Origin: Cynocephalus volans
Lineage: Eukaryota > Chordata > Mammalia > Dermoptera > Cynocephalidae
Reading direction: 5' to 3'
NCBI RefSeq assembly: GCF_027409185.1
Contig: NC_084469.1
Coordinates: 34,214,293 to 34,278,292 of the forward strand
DNA length: 64,000 nt
In this document: one piece after another, positions 12,060 to 23,285 of the stretch
Position numbering within the stretch: the stretch's first letter is position 1
Layout: each line of letters begins with the position of its first letter
Translations under genes and position numbers: made by a program
The notes under the pieces: generated by a model
Database searches by the model: none
Seen by the model: the letters and a program-made list of their open reading frames with translations, nothing else
Told to the model about the DNA's origin: nothing

Positions 12060-12770
12060 CCTAATTATGGGTGTGACTCTGCTCCATCCTCTGCTCAGTC
12101 TTTTGTCTGTTTTCTATCACATGCTCGTGTATCTTTTTCTCACTGGCTCCCAAGGTGAATGCTTTGTGTCTGGCCCTGTCCCACTCAGATCCGAACTCTC
12201 CGGGTCTCTGTCTCTCAGTCCCTGCCTGTATTTCTCCTCGTCTCTCTCCGGCTCCAGTGCTCTCTGCCCATCCACCCCTCTCTCTGGGCAGCCTTGTGCG
12301 GGCTCCCTGGCCCTCTCCTTACCCCAGCATCTGCCCCTCTCTCCTCTCTCCAGGTCTCTCGTTTTCTCTGAGTGGAAATGCTTCTTTCTTGGTCTCTCTC
12401 ACTCTCTCACTCTCTTGGGTTTCTCTCTTTCCCCAGGGCCCTGCTCCTCAGGATCTCTGCCACCCCGTGCCAATCTTTCCTGCTCCCTCTGGCATTCCTC
12501 CTCCTGCTGGGTCCCTGTCGCTCTTTTCACTCTCTCCGGCTCTCTCTTGCTCTGTGTGTTTGTGTCCCTCTCCCCTCTCTCTCCCTCTCCCTCCCTGCTT
12601 TCTCTCGCCTTCCCTGGCTCTCTCGCTCTCCCTGCCCCTCCGCCCAGCCCTGTCTCCTGCTGCTCCCCCCCATCTCCCCCACATGCCTTCTCTCCCTCCC
12701 TGCCTTTCCTCTGTCCAGGCTCCCCACAGTCGGCCTTCAGATCTTCACTCTGGCAACAATGGGCTTATCC
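12060..12770 (+). repeat. Long pyrimidine-rich tract
   Basis: About 700 bases rich in C and T, with CTCTCT and CCCTCC runs but no fixed period. Because stop codons need purines, long frames remain open in all three plus frames (292, 206 and 173 codons), with Ser/Leu/Pro-rich products that carry no domain. It is not coding. Confidence 0.8.
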
Positions 12771-13554
12771 CCTAAGTGCAAGAACACGCGCTCATACACA
12801 CAGAAGCAGCAGCAGAAACAGGTCCTTTCAGAGTCATTCGGGCAAAGAGGGGAGCCGTGGCTCAGCTCAGAGTCTGTGCCCCCCTCGCTGTAGTACCTAC
12901 CTCCCAACAGGACCCACAGACACCACAGAGGGCTCATTTGGATAAGTGTCCAAGATATTGATTTTGCTTTTTGTCTTCTGGTAACTGTGCCCTGCATGCT
13001 AAATCTCATCCCTGGTGACCTCTGGTGCAGACTTCGTGTTAGCATCCACTCCACTCCCACTGTGCCCCAATCCCAGCCCAGACTCAGCACCCAGCCGAGC
13101 CTCCGCCACAGTCACCACAACCCTGGCCAAAGCCTGGATACAGCCCTCTAAGCACAACCTTCCAGTGCCAGGAAGGCTTCACCTCCAGCTCACAGGACTG
13201 AGGGCTTTGTCACCTTCTCCAGACAGCCTGTCCAATACCACCCATTATCAGGCCCACAATGCCAATCCTTCCAAGAACCTAGGTACACATTGTGGGTGGC
13301 GTCTGTGATACGAAAGTGCCAATCTTCACCTCGTACTGCTTAGCACACGCCCCACTCCCACCTGCAGCCTGCAGCACCACTCTCCTGCCTTTTTCAGAGC
13401 TGGCTCCATGGCATTCTCTTCTCCACTTCTCCCAATGGGGGGAAGGCAGAGGGAGGACAGGGGTCCATGACACGCCTGTGGTTTGCTTCTGGGATGGCTC
13501 TCCTGCCACAGTGACATCCCTCCACTCCACTCATGAGACAAACAACTCTACCCT

Positions 13555-13650
13555 TACCCCTTGACAGATGAGGAATCTGAGGCTCAGAGACTCGAAGCTT
13601 GCCTGAGATCAGACACAGCCAGTCGGCAGCACAACCTTGAGGAAAACTTG
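13555..13650 (-). mobile_element. MIR fragment
   Basis: TTGACAGATGAGGAATCTGA and GGCTCAGAGACTCGAAGC fit the reverse MIR centre. Confidence 0.55.
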
Positions 13651-15279
13651 GGTACTCTGGCCCCAGAGGACACACACCACTTTCTTCTATCTTCCCCCAT
13701 GCACCACTTTGAGGCTAGATCCACCCCACCCCTGGGAGGCTGTGTGATCACACAGCAAAAGCCCAGATCAGGAGGAGAGACCTGGAATGGGTCCCTCATT
13801 CTCTAAGAGAACCAACCCTGCCTTAGAGCTTTCGTCTGTAAAATGGGATTGTTTATCCCCACACCACCTTCCTCTCCTGACTGCTATGGGAAACCAGGGA
13901 GTTGGAGCCTCAAGCAGACTTGGCAACACAGGGTCCAGCTCCTCAGGCACCAGAAACCCGGACGCCGATGGCCTGGCTCTGGACACAGAGCACTGGCTTG
14001 GATGGGCTGGACCAGGTTCCCAAGAGAGAGAAGAAAGGTGGCTTCATCTCTCACTACCCTGAGCCAGAGAAACCTGCAAAGGCCTTGGTCCAGGGAGGCT
14101 GCGTAGGACAGACGGGAGGTGGGGGTCAGCAAATCAGAACTAAAGAGGGTCCCAGCAGACTGTGGGGCAGATCCCGTGGCTGAGGCCTACAGAGGCCAAC
14201 CTGCTGGGGAGAGGCAAGACGGGAGGGGCAAGGCTCGTAGGGAGTGCTGAGAGGTGGAAGGTGGGACAGGGAGGGGGAGTCTGGGATCCTGGGAGAGCAG
14301 AGGAAGGAGGTGAGGAGCCTAAGGAAGAGAAGAGAAGGTGGGGCCGCCAATCAGAGAGGTGTGAGGGACGAGGCCAATTTCACACGAGAGCGGTGAGAAG
14401 GGGGTGCAGAGATGGCTGAGGGAGCCAGCGGGCAGCAGGGGGGCCCAGGCAGCGTCCACAGCTGCTCGCAGGGAAAGCAGGTGAGCAGGGCCCGAGGGAC
14501 GGAGCTGACCCGCGTGCTACCCACAGACGCCTCCCGCGGCAAGCCGTCATTGGCAGCTGAGAACGCAGAGCCCTGATGAACTGCAAAAATATTTTAAATA
14601 AAAGTCTTCTAAGCATCAAAATATTGAAACATTGTTGTCACACTGTGGGTTAGTTGCTATGGAGAAGCTCAGCCCCGGCAGCTACTCCAATCAGACGCCG
14701 ATAGGAGACAGGAAACAGGCCCCAAATGGGCCAGTTTAAGACTGGCATGGGGGGAGGGAGTTTTTCCACCCAGGGCCAAGAATGGGGGAGGCTTGAGCCA
14801 GGACAGCTCCCCACCTCCCAGCCACGCTTCCCTGGAAATCACCCGAACTGGGTATTCTCTATTTGGGGGGCACAGAGCTGATAGGGAAACTGAGGCCCAA
14901 AGAAGGTGAAAGATCTGCCCAAGATGACAAACCAAGTGGATGGCATGGTTGAGACCATGCCCCGAGTGTCCTGTTCTGAGTCCAGATGTCTACCCAGCAC
15001 AGCACGTAGTCTGTTTCTCTTTCAAGACCCCGTCTACCAGGCATTGCAAAACTGGCCCCATCTCAGGAGTAAGTCAACACCCTAAATATGGTGACTTTCC
15101 ACAGTACGGCCAAGCAGGCCAAGCAGGAGCTGGGGACCCTCCATGGCTGGGGATCCTCCTGGTCCCCACTCTTATGTCTCTGTGTTTGGAGTCCCCACCT
15201 TCTCTTCCCTCCCTCTCCTGCTCCTGCCCCACTCCCCCCAGCCCAGCTGAGCATGGCTGGTGAGTGTCTTCTCTCCTAA

Positions 15280-15955
15280 ATTCCAGACTGACTCCAGCCC
15301 TGCTGCCCACACCTGTCCTGCACACTCACACCACTGAGCCTTTGCTCAGGCAGGTCTCTGCCTGAAACGCCCACCCCATTCAGTGCCCCTTTCTTCCATC
15401 CCAGCTTAAATGGCGCCTTCACTGTCCTGTGTGCTGGCTGTGCTATGATGTAGAGCAGGCTTTCTTACCCACCACATCTCTAACACTCGGGCTTTCCCTC
15501 CTTCTCTGAGGCTGATCGTAAAAGTGGTGCACGGGACCGTAAGCACCATGGCCCCGGCAGCCTTGTCCCCCCCTCCCCCTTGCTCACCACCTCCCTGCCA
15601 CACAGGCTTCCTTCCTGGAGTGTACTCAATCTCTCCTACCTCGAGGCCTTCGTCCCTGCTGCCTCCTGCATCTGGAAGGCTCTTCCTTCTGCTTCTCACC
15701 TCGCCAGTTCTTCAAAGAGGATATCAACGACCTCCCGCCACACTGAGGTGCTCCTCTGAGCTCTCTGTCATAACAGTTGGTGCTTTTTACTTGATGGCAT
15801 CCTTCCCACTTGTCACTGTCCGATGTGTGCCTCTCCCACTAGATTTTAAGTTTGATGAGGGTGGCAGCCAAGCCATGGGTTATCCCCAGCACCCAGGACA
15901 GCTCCCTGGCACTTACCGGGGGCCCAGCAAATATTTCAAAGAGTGGATGGGTGGC
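15280..15955 (+). mobile_element. L2 3' part
   Basis: Order of phrases fits the L2 3' end: CTGCTTCTCACCTCGCCAG, TTGGTGCTTTTTACTTGATGG, CCCACTAGATTTTAAGTTTG, then CAGCACCCAGGACAGCTCCC and AATATTTCAAAGAGTGGATG. It is highly diverged, as usual for L2. Confidence 0.65.
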
Positions 15956-16120
15956 CTCTGAGCGTCTGCTTCCCGGGCACCCATGGGCTGGTAAGTATGG
16001 AGTGTGGAAGTGCAAATGCCAAGTCTGAGTGGGGAGGGGTGCTAGCCCCCAGCAGGGATCCCCTTCAAGGGGTATCAGGGAAAGTCACTCGGCCAGTGAT
16101 ATGAGAATGGGTTCACTCAC

Positions 16121-16216
16121 CTCTAGCATCAAAGAATTCATCATCCGAACTCTCCACAGAGTCGCTGAGGACATTCCGAAGGTGCCAGGGGGCACCGCCG
16201 CCCGGGGGAGGGCCAC
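16121..16216 (-). CDS. PITPNM3: PITPNM3 coding exon 2, with most of an FFAT motif
   Basis: A 96-nt exon on the minus strand, with a TTTGGCAG acceptor before 16216 and a strong GTGAGTG donor after 16121. Taking one base from exon 1, it encodes 32 residues: a Gly/Pro-rich start, then WHLRNVLSDSVESSDDEFFDAR, and it leaves one base for the next codon. EFFDAR followed by E from exon 3 fits the FFAT consensus (EFFDAxE) that binds the ER proteins VAP-A/VAP-B. The serine/acidic run SVESSDD just before it is the usual acidic tract. In the Nir family this motif places the protein at ER-membrane contact sites. The peptide agrees with PITPNM3 as I recall it, with no frameshift or stop. Confidence 0.96.
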
Positions 16217-17586
16217 CTGCCAAAGGGAACACACCCATTAGCCAAGCCTGAGACCATGTCCCAGTGTGAGGGAGGTAACCTCAGAACCCCTTGGGCTCAA
16301 GGTCATTCAGTGTTGTGCATGTCTGTGCCCTCTCCCTTCAAGGCCTCAGACCTCGCAGAGCCCTCCCTACACCTCCATTCAAGCCCCAGTGCCTCTCTGA
16401 GAAAGCTCAGAGGGGCAAGAATGAGTGCGTTCACTTTGCATGTTGAGGGTAGAGACTTGGCCAACGTGACTTTGCCAGGAGACTTTGCCAAGGAGGTATC
16501 AGTCAGCAGAGGGTAAGTTTTGCTGTGTTAACAAATCACCACAACTGCTTAAAACAACAGTGGTCTATTTTTCACTCACACAGGTTAAAAGGGGCTCTGT
16601 TCATTGTGTTCACTCAAAGGCACCACCAACTTATGGTGTCACCATCTCAAAATGAGACCTCAAGTTCTGCCAAAGCAAGGGAGAAGAGCACAGAAAGTCA
16701 AGCCCGGTCTTAAACGCTCCTGCCTAGAAGTGACACATTTCTACTTACACTTCCTTGGCCCTGGCCACCAGGAATAGATGTTCTGTCCCCATAGAGACCT
16801 GGGTTCTTTGGGGACCTGGTATGAGCAATACCTCTACCTCAGTTGTTCCATCTGTACAAAAAGAAACTTGACATAGACTGTCCCTTGAGACTCTTCAACT
16901 CTGACCATGTCTGAGGACCCCATCTGGCATATAGCAGGTGTCAGTAAAGAACTGAAAGGTGGACATCCTTGCCAGCCACAGCCAACATGGACCTTATGAT
17001 ACAGTTCTTGGAGAACCTGTGGCAGACTCAGTTCACCCTACCCTGCCACCCTGCAGGATGCTGGAACTGTTCCCTGCCCCTGATGCCAGATACCAGAGCA
17101 TAAACTGTTAAAGAAGGGAGAGGCCAGCCCAGGTCACCCAGGGACACAGCCCTCCTGACAGTCGCTCCTGCCCCACCCACCACAAACTCTCACACACCCA
17201 GCTTGTGCTCCATGGCTTGGAGACAAGTGAGAAGCACATTCTGAGACCCAGAAAAGTCAGAGGCCTCAGGGAGCACCAACCCGGGAGTCATCTCTAGGTG
17301 CAAAGTTGGGTGTGCCCACACTCCTCATGGGGACCTTCTAAGCTTCTGATCCCCCATCCACCTCCTGCCAGTGTGGGCAGCATGACAGGCTGGCTTAGCA
17401 ATTTACCCCCTTGAGCCCTGGACTTATTGCAAGGGGACCTGAGAATCCAGATGTAACATAACTGTGTATTTCTAACGTGGATATGGGACTATTTTTTGAA
17501 TGCATGTGGAGGAAGTTCTAGCTAGTGCAATAAGACAAGAAAGAAATGAAAGGTATACAGATTGCAAAGAAAGAAATAAAACTCTT

Positions 17587-17592
17587 TATTTT

Positions 17593-17623
<31 letters not shown>

Positions 17624-17645
17624 GTGGTTATTTATTTATTTATTT
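17587..17645 (+). repeat. (TTTA)n simple repeat
   Basis: About 59 bases of TTTA/TTTAT tetranucleotide repeat with one interruption (TAGTGG). It lies at the tail side of the adjoining minus-strand SINE and probably grew from its A-rich tail. Confidence 0.9.
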
Positions 17646-17729
17646 TGTGGCTGACCAGTACAGGGATCAAACCCTGGACCCTAGTGTTATCAGAACCATC
17701 ACTAACCAACTTACCTAACTGGCCAGGCC
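17646..17729 (-). mobile_element. tRNA-Ile-like SINE, monomer form
   Basis: On the minus strand it reads GGCCTGGCCAGTTAGGTAAGT, then TTGGTTAGTGATGGTTCTGA, and GGGTTTGATCCCTGTACTGG. This follows the tRNA-Ile (AAU) pattern GGCCGGTTAGCTCAGTTGGTT..., including the A box and B box. AAAACTC/AAAACTG on either side look like short target-site duplications in L1. Confidence 0.85.
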
Positions 17730-19329
17730 AAAACTGTCTGTAGTGTCAGATGACATGATTGACTACTAGTAAACAAAAACTGTAAAATCTATTTTTAAAA
17801 ACTACTGATAATGAACAATTGGAACTTAAAATTAACAAACAACACCATTTACAACAGCATGAAAAAATACTTTGGTATAATTCAAATGCATGTAGAGATT
17901 TCTGTGATTCAAAAAATACAATCACTTAAAATTCTTGCTGAATTTACATTAACTTTACAAGTTTTCTCAATCCACAGACACTAAAGGTATAAAAACCATT
18001 ATGTATGCTATATGAGCACATGCTATATTAATACACTAATATATAAATATCTCTTGCTATCCAAATCTATTCCATACCAAAGAAGTAAGAATTTGGAGAG
18101 TAAGGCAAGTCCTATTATCCTCATCTATTCGGTTCCTGAGTTTTGGATAGTCAGCAGCAAGAGCTTAAGTAGTGGTGAAGCCATCTGAAGATTTACCTGA
18201 GTCTCTTTGGTCCCTGAGTTTGAATGGTGAGGGTTCAGCCACATGCTCCTGTATACAGTGGCCCTCATACTAGTACAGTGTACACTCTGCCCAAGAACAA
18301 GGCAAAAAGCCCCCCACCCACAAATAGTGTGTGCTAGAGCCTGAAGAAGAGAGGAGAGTTCTAGAATGTGTCCCTCACTCAGCACCTCTGCAGCATCCAC
18401 CCATGCAGGCCCCCATGACCCCAGGCTACTGCAAGGCTCTGTAACATAGCTGTGGCCTGGCCTTCGTGGGCGTCCCAGGGAGCACGGCACAGAGGGAAGG
18501 TTGCAGGGAGGCAGTCAGCTCCATCTGAGCAAGCAAGCTCCCCCAGCTAGATGCGGGCAGAAGAGGAAGGGCTGGTGGGCACCAGAGGGAGCATCCCATC
18601 CCACAGCCACCATGTAGGGTGGCTGAGCAAAAGGATCAGGGTGGGGCTCTTCCAAAGCTTACATTCTGCAGGGCGACAAGGAAAGCCAACCTGGATCAAG
18701 TAAACAACGAAGATGATGTCAGTCATGGGAAGTGCTGTGAAGAACATAAAAGCTCTCCCCTGTGTCCGCCATGTCCTCCTTCCCCAGTGTCTCTTGCAGT
18801 GTAATTAGAGCCCAAAGAACAGACAGGCATGAACGGTGGATCTGTCTATCCACAGAGGAAACTGATGAGGGGACTCAGCCCCCTGTCACCTATTCTAGTT
18901 ATAAATGCTGAACTAACACGGTATCTCTTTCGCCTCAGATTTATAGCTGATATTCCTTTCAGATAAATCCTTTACCTCATTGTTGTGACTCTCCTTTGTG
19001 GTCAAAATACGTATTTGGATTTCTTTTCAAATGCATGTTTTATCTTGTTTACTGTTATTTTTCTTGTTTTCAAAAGGCATACCTGCATTGGTTTTTATAC
19101 GTGCACTATAAGCTTGTTTAAAAGTGATACAACGTCTCCTGCCCAAAACAACCTCTGGAAAGGTGTTGGGGGGGGACCTCAGTATATACACTTGCACAAA
19201 AAAGAACCTGTGAAAATGCATATGTTAAGAAGCAACCGTCACCTGGCTTCTGGATGGGAGCTGCTCCCTCATCTTTTCCTCCAGCATGCAGACTTTTCAG
19301 CAAACGGCAAAGGTCATAACACAAAGACA

Positions 19330-19700
19330 GAAAAGAGACAAGGGAAGAGTGTCTCAGGAAGGGACGGAGGGGAAGGCCTTTCTGAAACAGTGTAAGGTAA
19401 ACTGAGACTTGAATGATGAGAAAGAGCCAGACACTCTAAGCACATGCATGTGTAAGTGTGTGCATGCACACGTGCTCATGTGCACACATGGGATGAATGG
19501 GGCAGCATGTGTGTGGATAAGAGCCTTCCTGGATGAAGAAACTGCAAGGGCAAATTTGCACATGAGCTTTGCATGTCCGAGGGGCAGAAAGAAGCCCACG
19601 TGGCTGGAGCCAATGATAAAAGGGAGGCAGAAATGAGAGGAGGTGAGACGAAATGGGGCCAGACCAGGCAGGGGATGGCCTCGTGGATGGACGTCTGGAA
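19330..19700 (-). mobile_element. Probable L2 fragment
   Basis: Diverged sequence with phrases such as GAAGGCCTTTCTGAAACAG and GAGACTTGAATGATGAGAAAG, as in the reverse complement of L2. The alternating TG/CA stretch at 19441-19490 sits inside it. Assignment is tentative. Confidence 0.4.
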
Positions 19701-20009
19701 CAGGTGAGTTTTAAGGTTCCTCCCCCACCCAGAGTCTACCACCTGCATACTTCAAGAAGAGGGGACTAGAGATGCCCGAGAGGGTCAGAAAGTCTCCAGG
19801 GAGTCGGCCAAAGGTCAGGTGTGCTAAAGGCCACACAGGTTCTTGAGAGTCAAAGCAGGTGGGCATGATGATCTCAGGACAGTGAGGGTAAAGACCCAGA
19901 AGGACAGTCTCCTTGAGGCGGGTCCCTGCCCTATACCTCTCTGCATGTTCTGGGACCAGTACATGGCCCCATGTGAAAGAGGGTCAAGAAGCATTTAGCA
20001 AACATGTGA

Positions 20010-20265
20010 ATGAATGAAATGATCTGCTGAGTGCATACAATGTGCCAGACAGTCTGCCAGCTGCTTTCCAGATATTGAGAAGTCATCCTAACCAAGCCCA
20101 GCAGTGTGTATAACAAATCCCCACCTTACAGCTAAGGAAATAGAGGCTCAGAGATGTGAAGGCATTTGCTCGAGGGCTAAAGCTAATAATAAGCAATGGA
20201 GGTAGGGTTTGAACCCAGGTCCAAGTGATTCCAGGGTCTGTGCTCAGAACCATCATGCTGGGCTG
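20010..20265 (-). mobile_element. MIR
   Basis: TGCATACAATGTGCCAGACA, CTAAGGAAATAGAGGCTCAG, and TTTGAACCCAGGTCCAAGTG in this order are the reverse complement of MIR. Confidence 0.75.
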
Positions 20266-20679
20266 CTCAGGGCCAGGTATCCAGTCTGCTCTCTTGGCAA
20301 ATAAGAAAGCTTCCACCTGCTGCTGCCTAGATGGGCAAAGGGCCAGAGGCTTGCGCCTGGCTCCTCATGGGGCCCCAGCCTTGGGGGCTCAGCTGTCCAA
20401 GTTCTAGAACCATCTGCCCACCAGGTCTGCAAATTAGTGTCTGGGTATCCTCGTGTCTGTGGGAAAATCTAAATGGATGCCTACATTCCTGAGTAGAAAT
20501 GTCTAGAATTACATGAGCATCTGTCACTGTGTCTGCATGACTCTGTGTGTGTGTGTGTGTGTGTGTGCTGGTGTGTGTGTCTACATTCCTTGGAGAGTGT
20601 GGACCTCCCCAACCTGCCACTCTTCCTTCCTAAGACTGTCCCTAAGATATATGCACCCATGCATGATCCCATATATTTC

Positions 20680-20834
20680 TTTTTTTTTTTTTTTTTTTTT
20701 TTTTTGTCTTTTTCGTGACCGGCACTCAGCCAGTGAGTGCACCGGCCATTCCCATATAGGATCCAAACCCACGGCGGGAGCGTCGCTGCACTCCCAGCTC
20801 CGCACTCTCCTGAGTGCGCCACGGGCTCGGCCCA
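20680..20834 (-). mobile_element. tRNA-like SINE, long form, TSD present
   Basis: On the minus strand it starts GGGCCGAGCCCGTGGCGCAC, has a GGGTTTGGATCC B box, then CCTATATGGGAATGGCCGGT and the short second unit ending GAGTGCCGGTCACGAAAAAG, and a poly-A tail. It is flanked by 14-bp duplications (20666-20679 and 20835-20848). Tail and TSD imply a recent insertion. Confidence 0.92.
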
Positions 20835-20925
20835 ATCCCATATATTTCCACCACCACCCCCGCCCCCCCACACACACACATATACATACACAAATCAGTT
20901 CCCAGCCATGGGTGGAAATTTGAGC

Positions 20926-21125
20926 AGAGTGGTTAGAGCATGGGCTTACAGCAACATGAACCTGGGGTCAGCACTACCACTTACTAGCCTGTGACCTGAA
21001 GCAAGTTATCCTCTCTGAGCCTCACTTTTCTCATCTGTGAATGGATGTCACGATCCTTACCTCACTGTTAGATTTAAATAACATCAGCCACAAAGTGTCC
21101 AGGCCACTGCCTGACACTCAGGAGA
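20926..21125 (+). mobile_element. MIR
   Basis: AGAGTGGTTAGAGCATGGGC, ACCACTTACTAGCCTGTGAC, CTCTGAGCCTCACTTTTCTC, in MIR order. Confidence 0.85.
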
Positions 21126-22473
21126 CAGTGGCCCTTGATAGCTACAGAACCAGGGCTTGAGGCTAGGCTAGCCCACCTGAGGGGCTTCCAGTCTGCCAGG
21201 GGCCCTCCCCAAGGCTGCAGAGCTCCTTCTGTGTCTCCCAAGGCCCAGCCTACTACGCCCTGGGGACACTCCTTCCATCCATCTTCACTACCACATTTAT
21301 TTAAAACCCTAAATCAGGATAAAAGAGAAAGGGGAATATCTCAACCCTTCCCAGCATTCCAGACAGAAACAATGATCTTCACACCCTCCAGAGGCAGCAC
21401 CACCACTCTGAGCTGCTGGGAGCCCTCCCCACACTCTCTCTTGGCCCATCTACCACCACCTCAGGTCCAGTGTGGCCCCCTAGACCTTGCCACATGCCTG
21501 CATCTCCCCAACATGGGTGCAGCCGGAGGTCCTGGCTCAGATTATCAGCTCCACCTGACCAGCTTGCACACCTCAGCCCTGGTCCCAGGGACACAAGAAT
21601 AGGCAGATGGGCAGGAGGCTTCCGTGAGTGCTTTGCCCTGTACTAGGGACCCCAGGGCAGTCCCAGCCTGAGGGCAAAATCCTCAACTGAAGGGAACCAT
21701 GCCCTGTGCCCAGGATCCCTGTCTGAAGGGAAGGACATTTCACAGGGAAACCCCTGCTTGGTAAAATGAGGAGCAAAGGTATTGGCCAACTCTTCTGGGG
21801 CCAGATCTTGGGCCAGATGGTGCTCAGTAGGAAGAAGTAGGGGACAAAGTTGAACTGGAACATTCCCTGCCTGGGAGCACCAGCCCCAGGCACACACCTT
21901 GTCCCTCCGTCCATCCGGGCAAGGTCTTGGCGGGCATTGACAGCACCTCCCAGAGGCAGGGACCCCTGCAGAGGCCAGGAAGCCTTCCTGGGGGAAGGGG
22001 GACCTAAGCTGAGCCTTAAAGGAAGGGGTGGGTAGGGTTGGCCGGGCGGGGGCAGGGTGGGGGAAAGAGACAGGTCAAAGTAATCGAGCCATTTCCAGTA
22101 TAAGATGGATCTAGAACTTTCTTCTCAAGAGTAAAGAACCTGGCTCATCAGAGCAAGTGACGGGACATGAGCATCTGCCAGGAGCCATGGCTCCAAGAGT
22201 GTTCAAATAACACATGCAATTCCCAGACAGCCAGGGAGGGACAAGCATCTCTAAGTGCAGCCACAGCAGGTGCCCAGCACTGGGCCTGTCGGCCAGTTGG
22301 CTTGTGACTGTGGCCACAACATTTGTGGCCAGCCCTGCCGGAGGCTGGATGTGAAACCGCAGCCTGGCCGATGCCTGATGGACTCAAGCCATCTGTGCCT
22401 CAGAAGAGGAGAAGGGCCAGGAGGAGAAAAGAGCCAGCTGCAGGGCTACAGGCTCATTTAGGCAGCCCCTTTA

Positions 22474-22474
<1 letters not shown>

Positions 22475-22556
<82 letters not shown>
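22475..22556 (+). repeat. (TG)n(TC)n compound microsatellite
   Basis: About 23 TG dinucleotides followed directly by about 18 TC dinucleotides. The adjoining frames of open reading (CVCVCV, SLSLSL) are repeat artefacts. Confidence 0.97.
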
Positions 22557-22558
<2 letters not shown>

Positions 22559-22869
22559 CACCTCTCTCACACATGCACAAGAATGGCTGGTTCTATAAGC
22601 ACAAGCATGAGGGTCTAACTCTGACAGTCAAGGTGGCTGAAATCGCCAGACCTCAGGACCTCCCATGGGCACGGAAAGCCCATGGGCACGTAGTCTGCAG
22701 CCCACGTGTGGCTTACACAGCCACATGCACACACATTTAGAATCACACTTTACTGCTCCTCAGCTCTGCCCCGGGGTCCCCAGAGTGTGGAGCTTCACAG
22801 AGTCTGGGTGAGGCTCCCACAGACAGACAGCTGGCTCTCCAGATCCTTCTCCTCTCTGCCTCTTCTCCT

Positions 22870-22940
22870 GCAAGGGAACCACTGTCCCACTCCTTCTGGG
22901 GCTGATTCCAACCCCAGCTCTGCCACCTACCAATTAGTGA

Positions 22941-22979
<39 letters not shown>

Positions 22980-23285
22980 TCGTTTTTTCGTGACCGGCAC
23001 TCAGCCAGTGAGTGCACCGGTCAGTCCTATATAGGATCCGAACCCGCGGCGGGAGCGTCGCCGTGCTCCCAGCGCAGCACTCTACCGAGTGCGCCACGGG
23101 CTCGGCCCTACCAATTAGTGATCTTAATAAATGACACTGAACCACTCTGTGCCTCAGTTTTCTCTTCCGTAAAATGGGGGTGATAACTGAAGTTACATAG
23201 GGTTGCAATGAGGATTAAATGAATGAATGTCTGAAAAAGGCTTAGCATAGTGCCTGGCAATCCATCAGTGCTATAAAAGTTTTGT
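22870..23285 (+). mobile_element. MIR split by a SINE
   Basis: MIR left part GCTGATTCCAACCCCAGCTC, TGCCACCTACCAATTAGTGA stops at 22944 and resumes at about 23126 with AATAAATGACACTGAACCAC, CTGTGCCTCAGTTTTCTCTT, and the typical GTGCCTGGCAATCCATCAG end. The interruption is the SINE at 22945-23107. Confidence 0.88.
22945..23107 (-). mobile_element. tRNA-like SINE, long form, nested in MIR
   Basis: Minus-strand start GGGCCGAGCCCGTGGCGCAC, GGGAGCACGGCGACGCTCCC hairpin-like block, GGGTTCGGATCC B box, CCTATATAGGACTGACCGGT, then GCACTCACTGGCTGAGTGCC, and about 34 A as tail. Perfect 18-bp duplications lie at 22927-22944 and 23108-23125. It is the clearest copy in the window and near its source consensus by comparison with the one at 20.7 kb. 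Confidence 0.95.

Larger units (their letters stand above)
9190..16120 (-). other. PITPNM3: PITPNM3 intron 2
   Basis: A 6.9-kb intron bounded by the exon 2 donor and exon 3 acceptor. It holds several MIR fragments, a Tigger-type MITE (11529-11853), a 700-base pyrimidine-rich tract (about 12060-12770) and an L2 tail (about 15280-15955). No other coding exon is seen. Confidence 0.85.
17495..17960 (+). mobile_element. L1 ORF2 fragment interrupted by a SINE
   Basis: The text GAGGAAGTTCTAGCTAGTGC then AATAAGACAAGAAAGAAATG matches L1 ORF2 (peptide VLASAIRQE). It resumes after the SINE with AAACTGTCTGTAGTGTCAGA and ATGAACAATTGGAACTTAAA. Frames are broken. Confidence 0.7.

Noticed and set aside
12067..12945. 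292-codon plus-strand ORF
   Set aside because: It lies in a pyrimidine-only tract, other frames are also open, and the Ser/Leu/Pro-rich product has no domain.
20513..20923. 136-codon ORFs around 20.5-20.9 kb
   Set aside because: They read through TG repeat, poly-T and SINE sequence.
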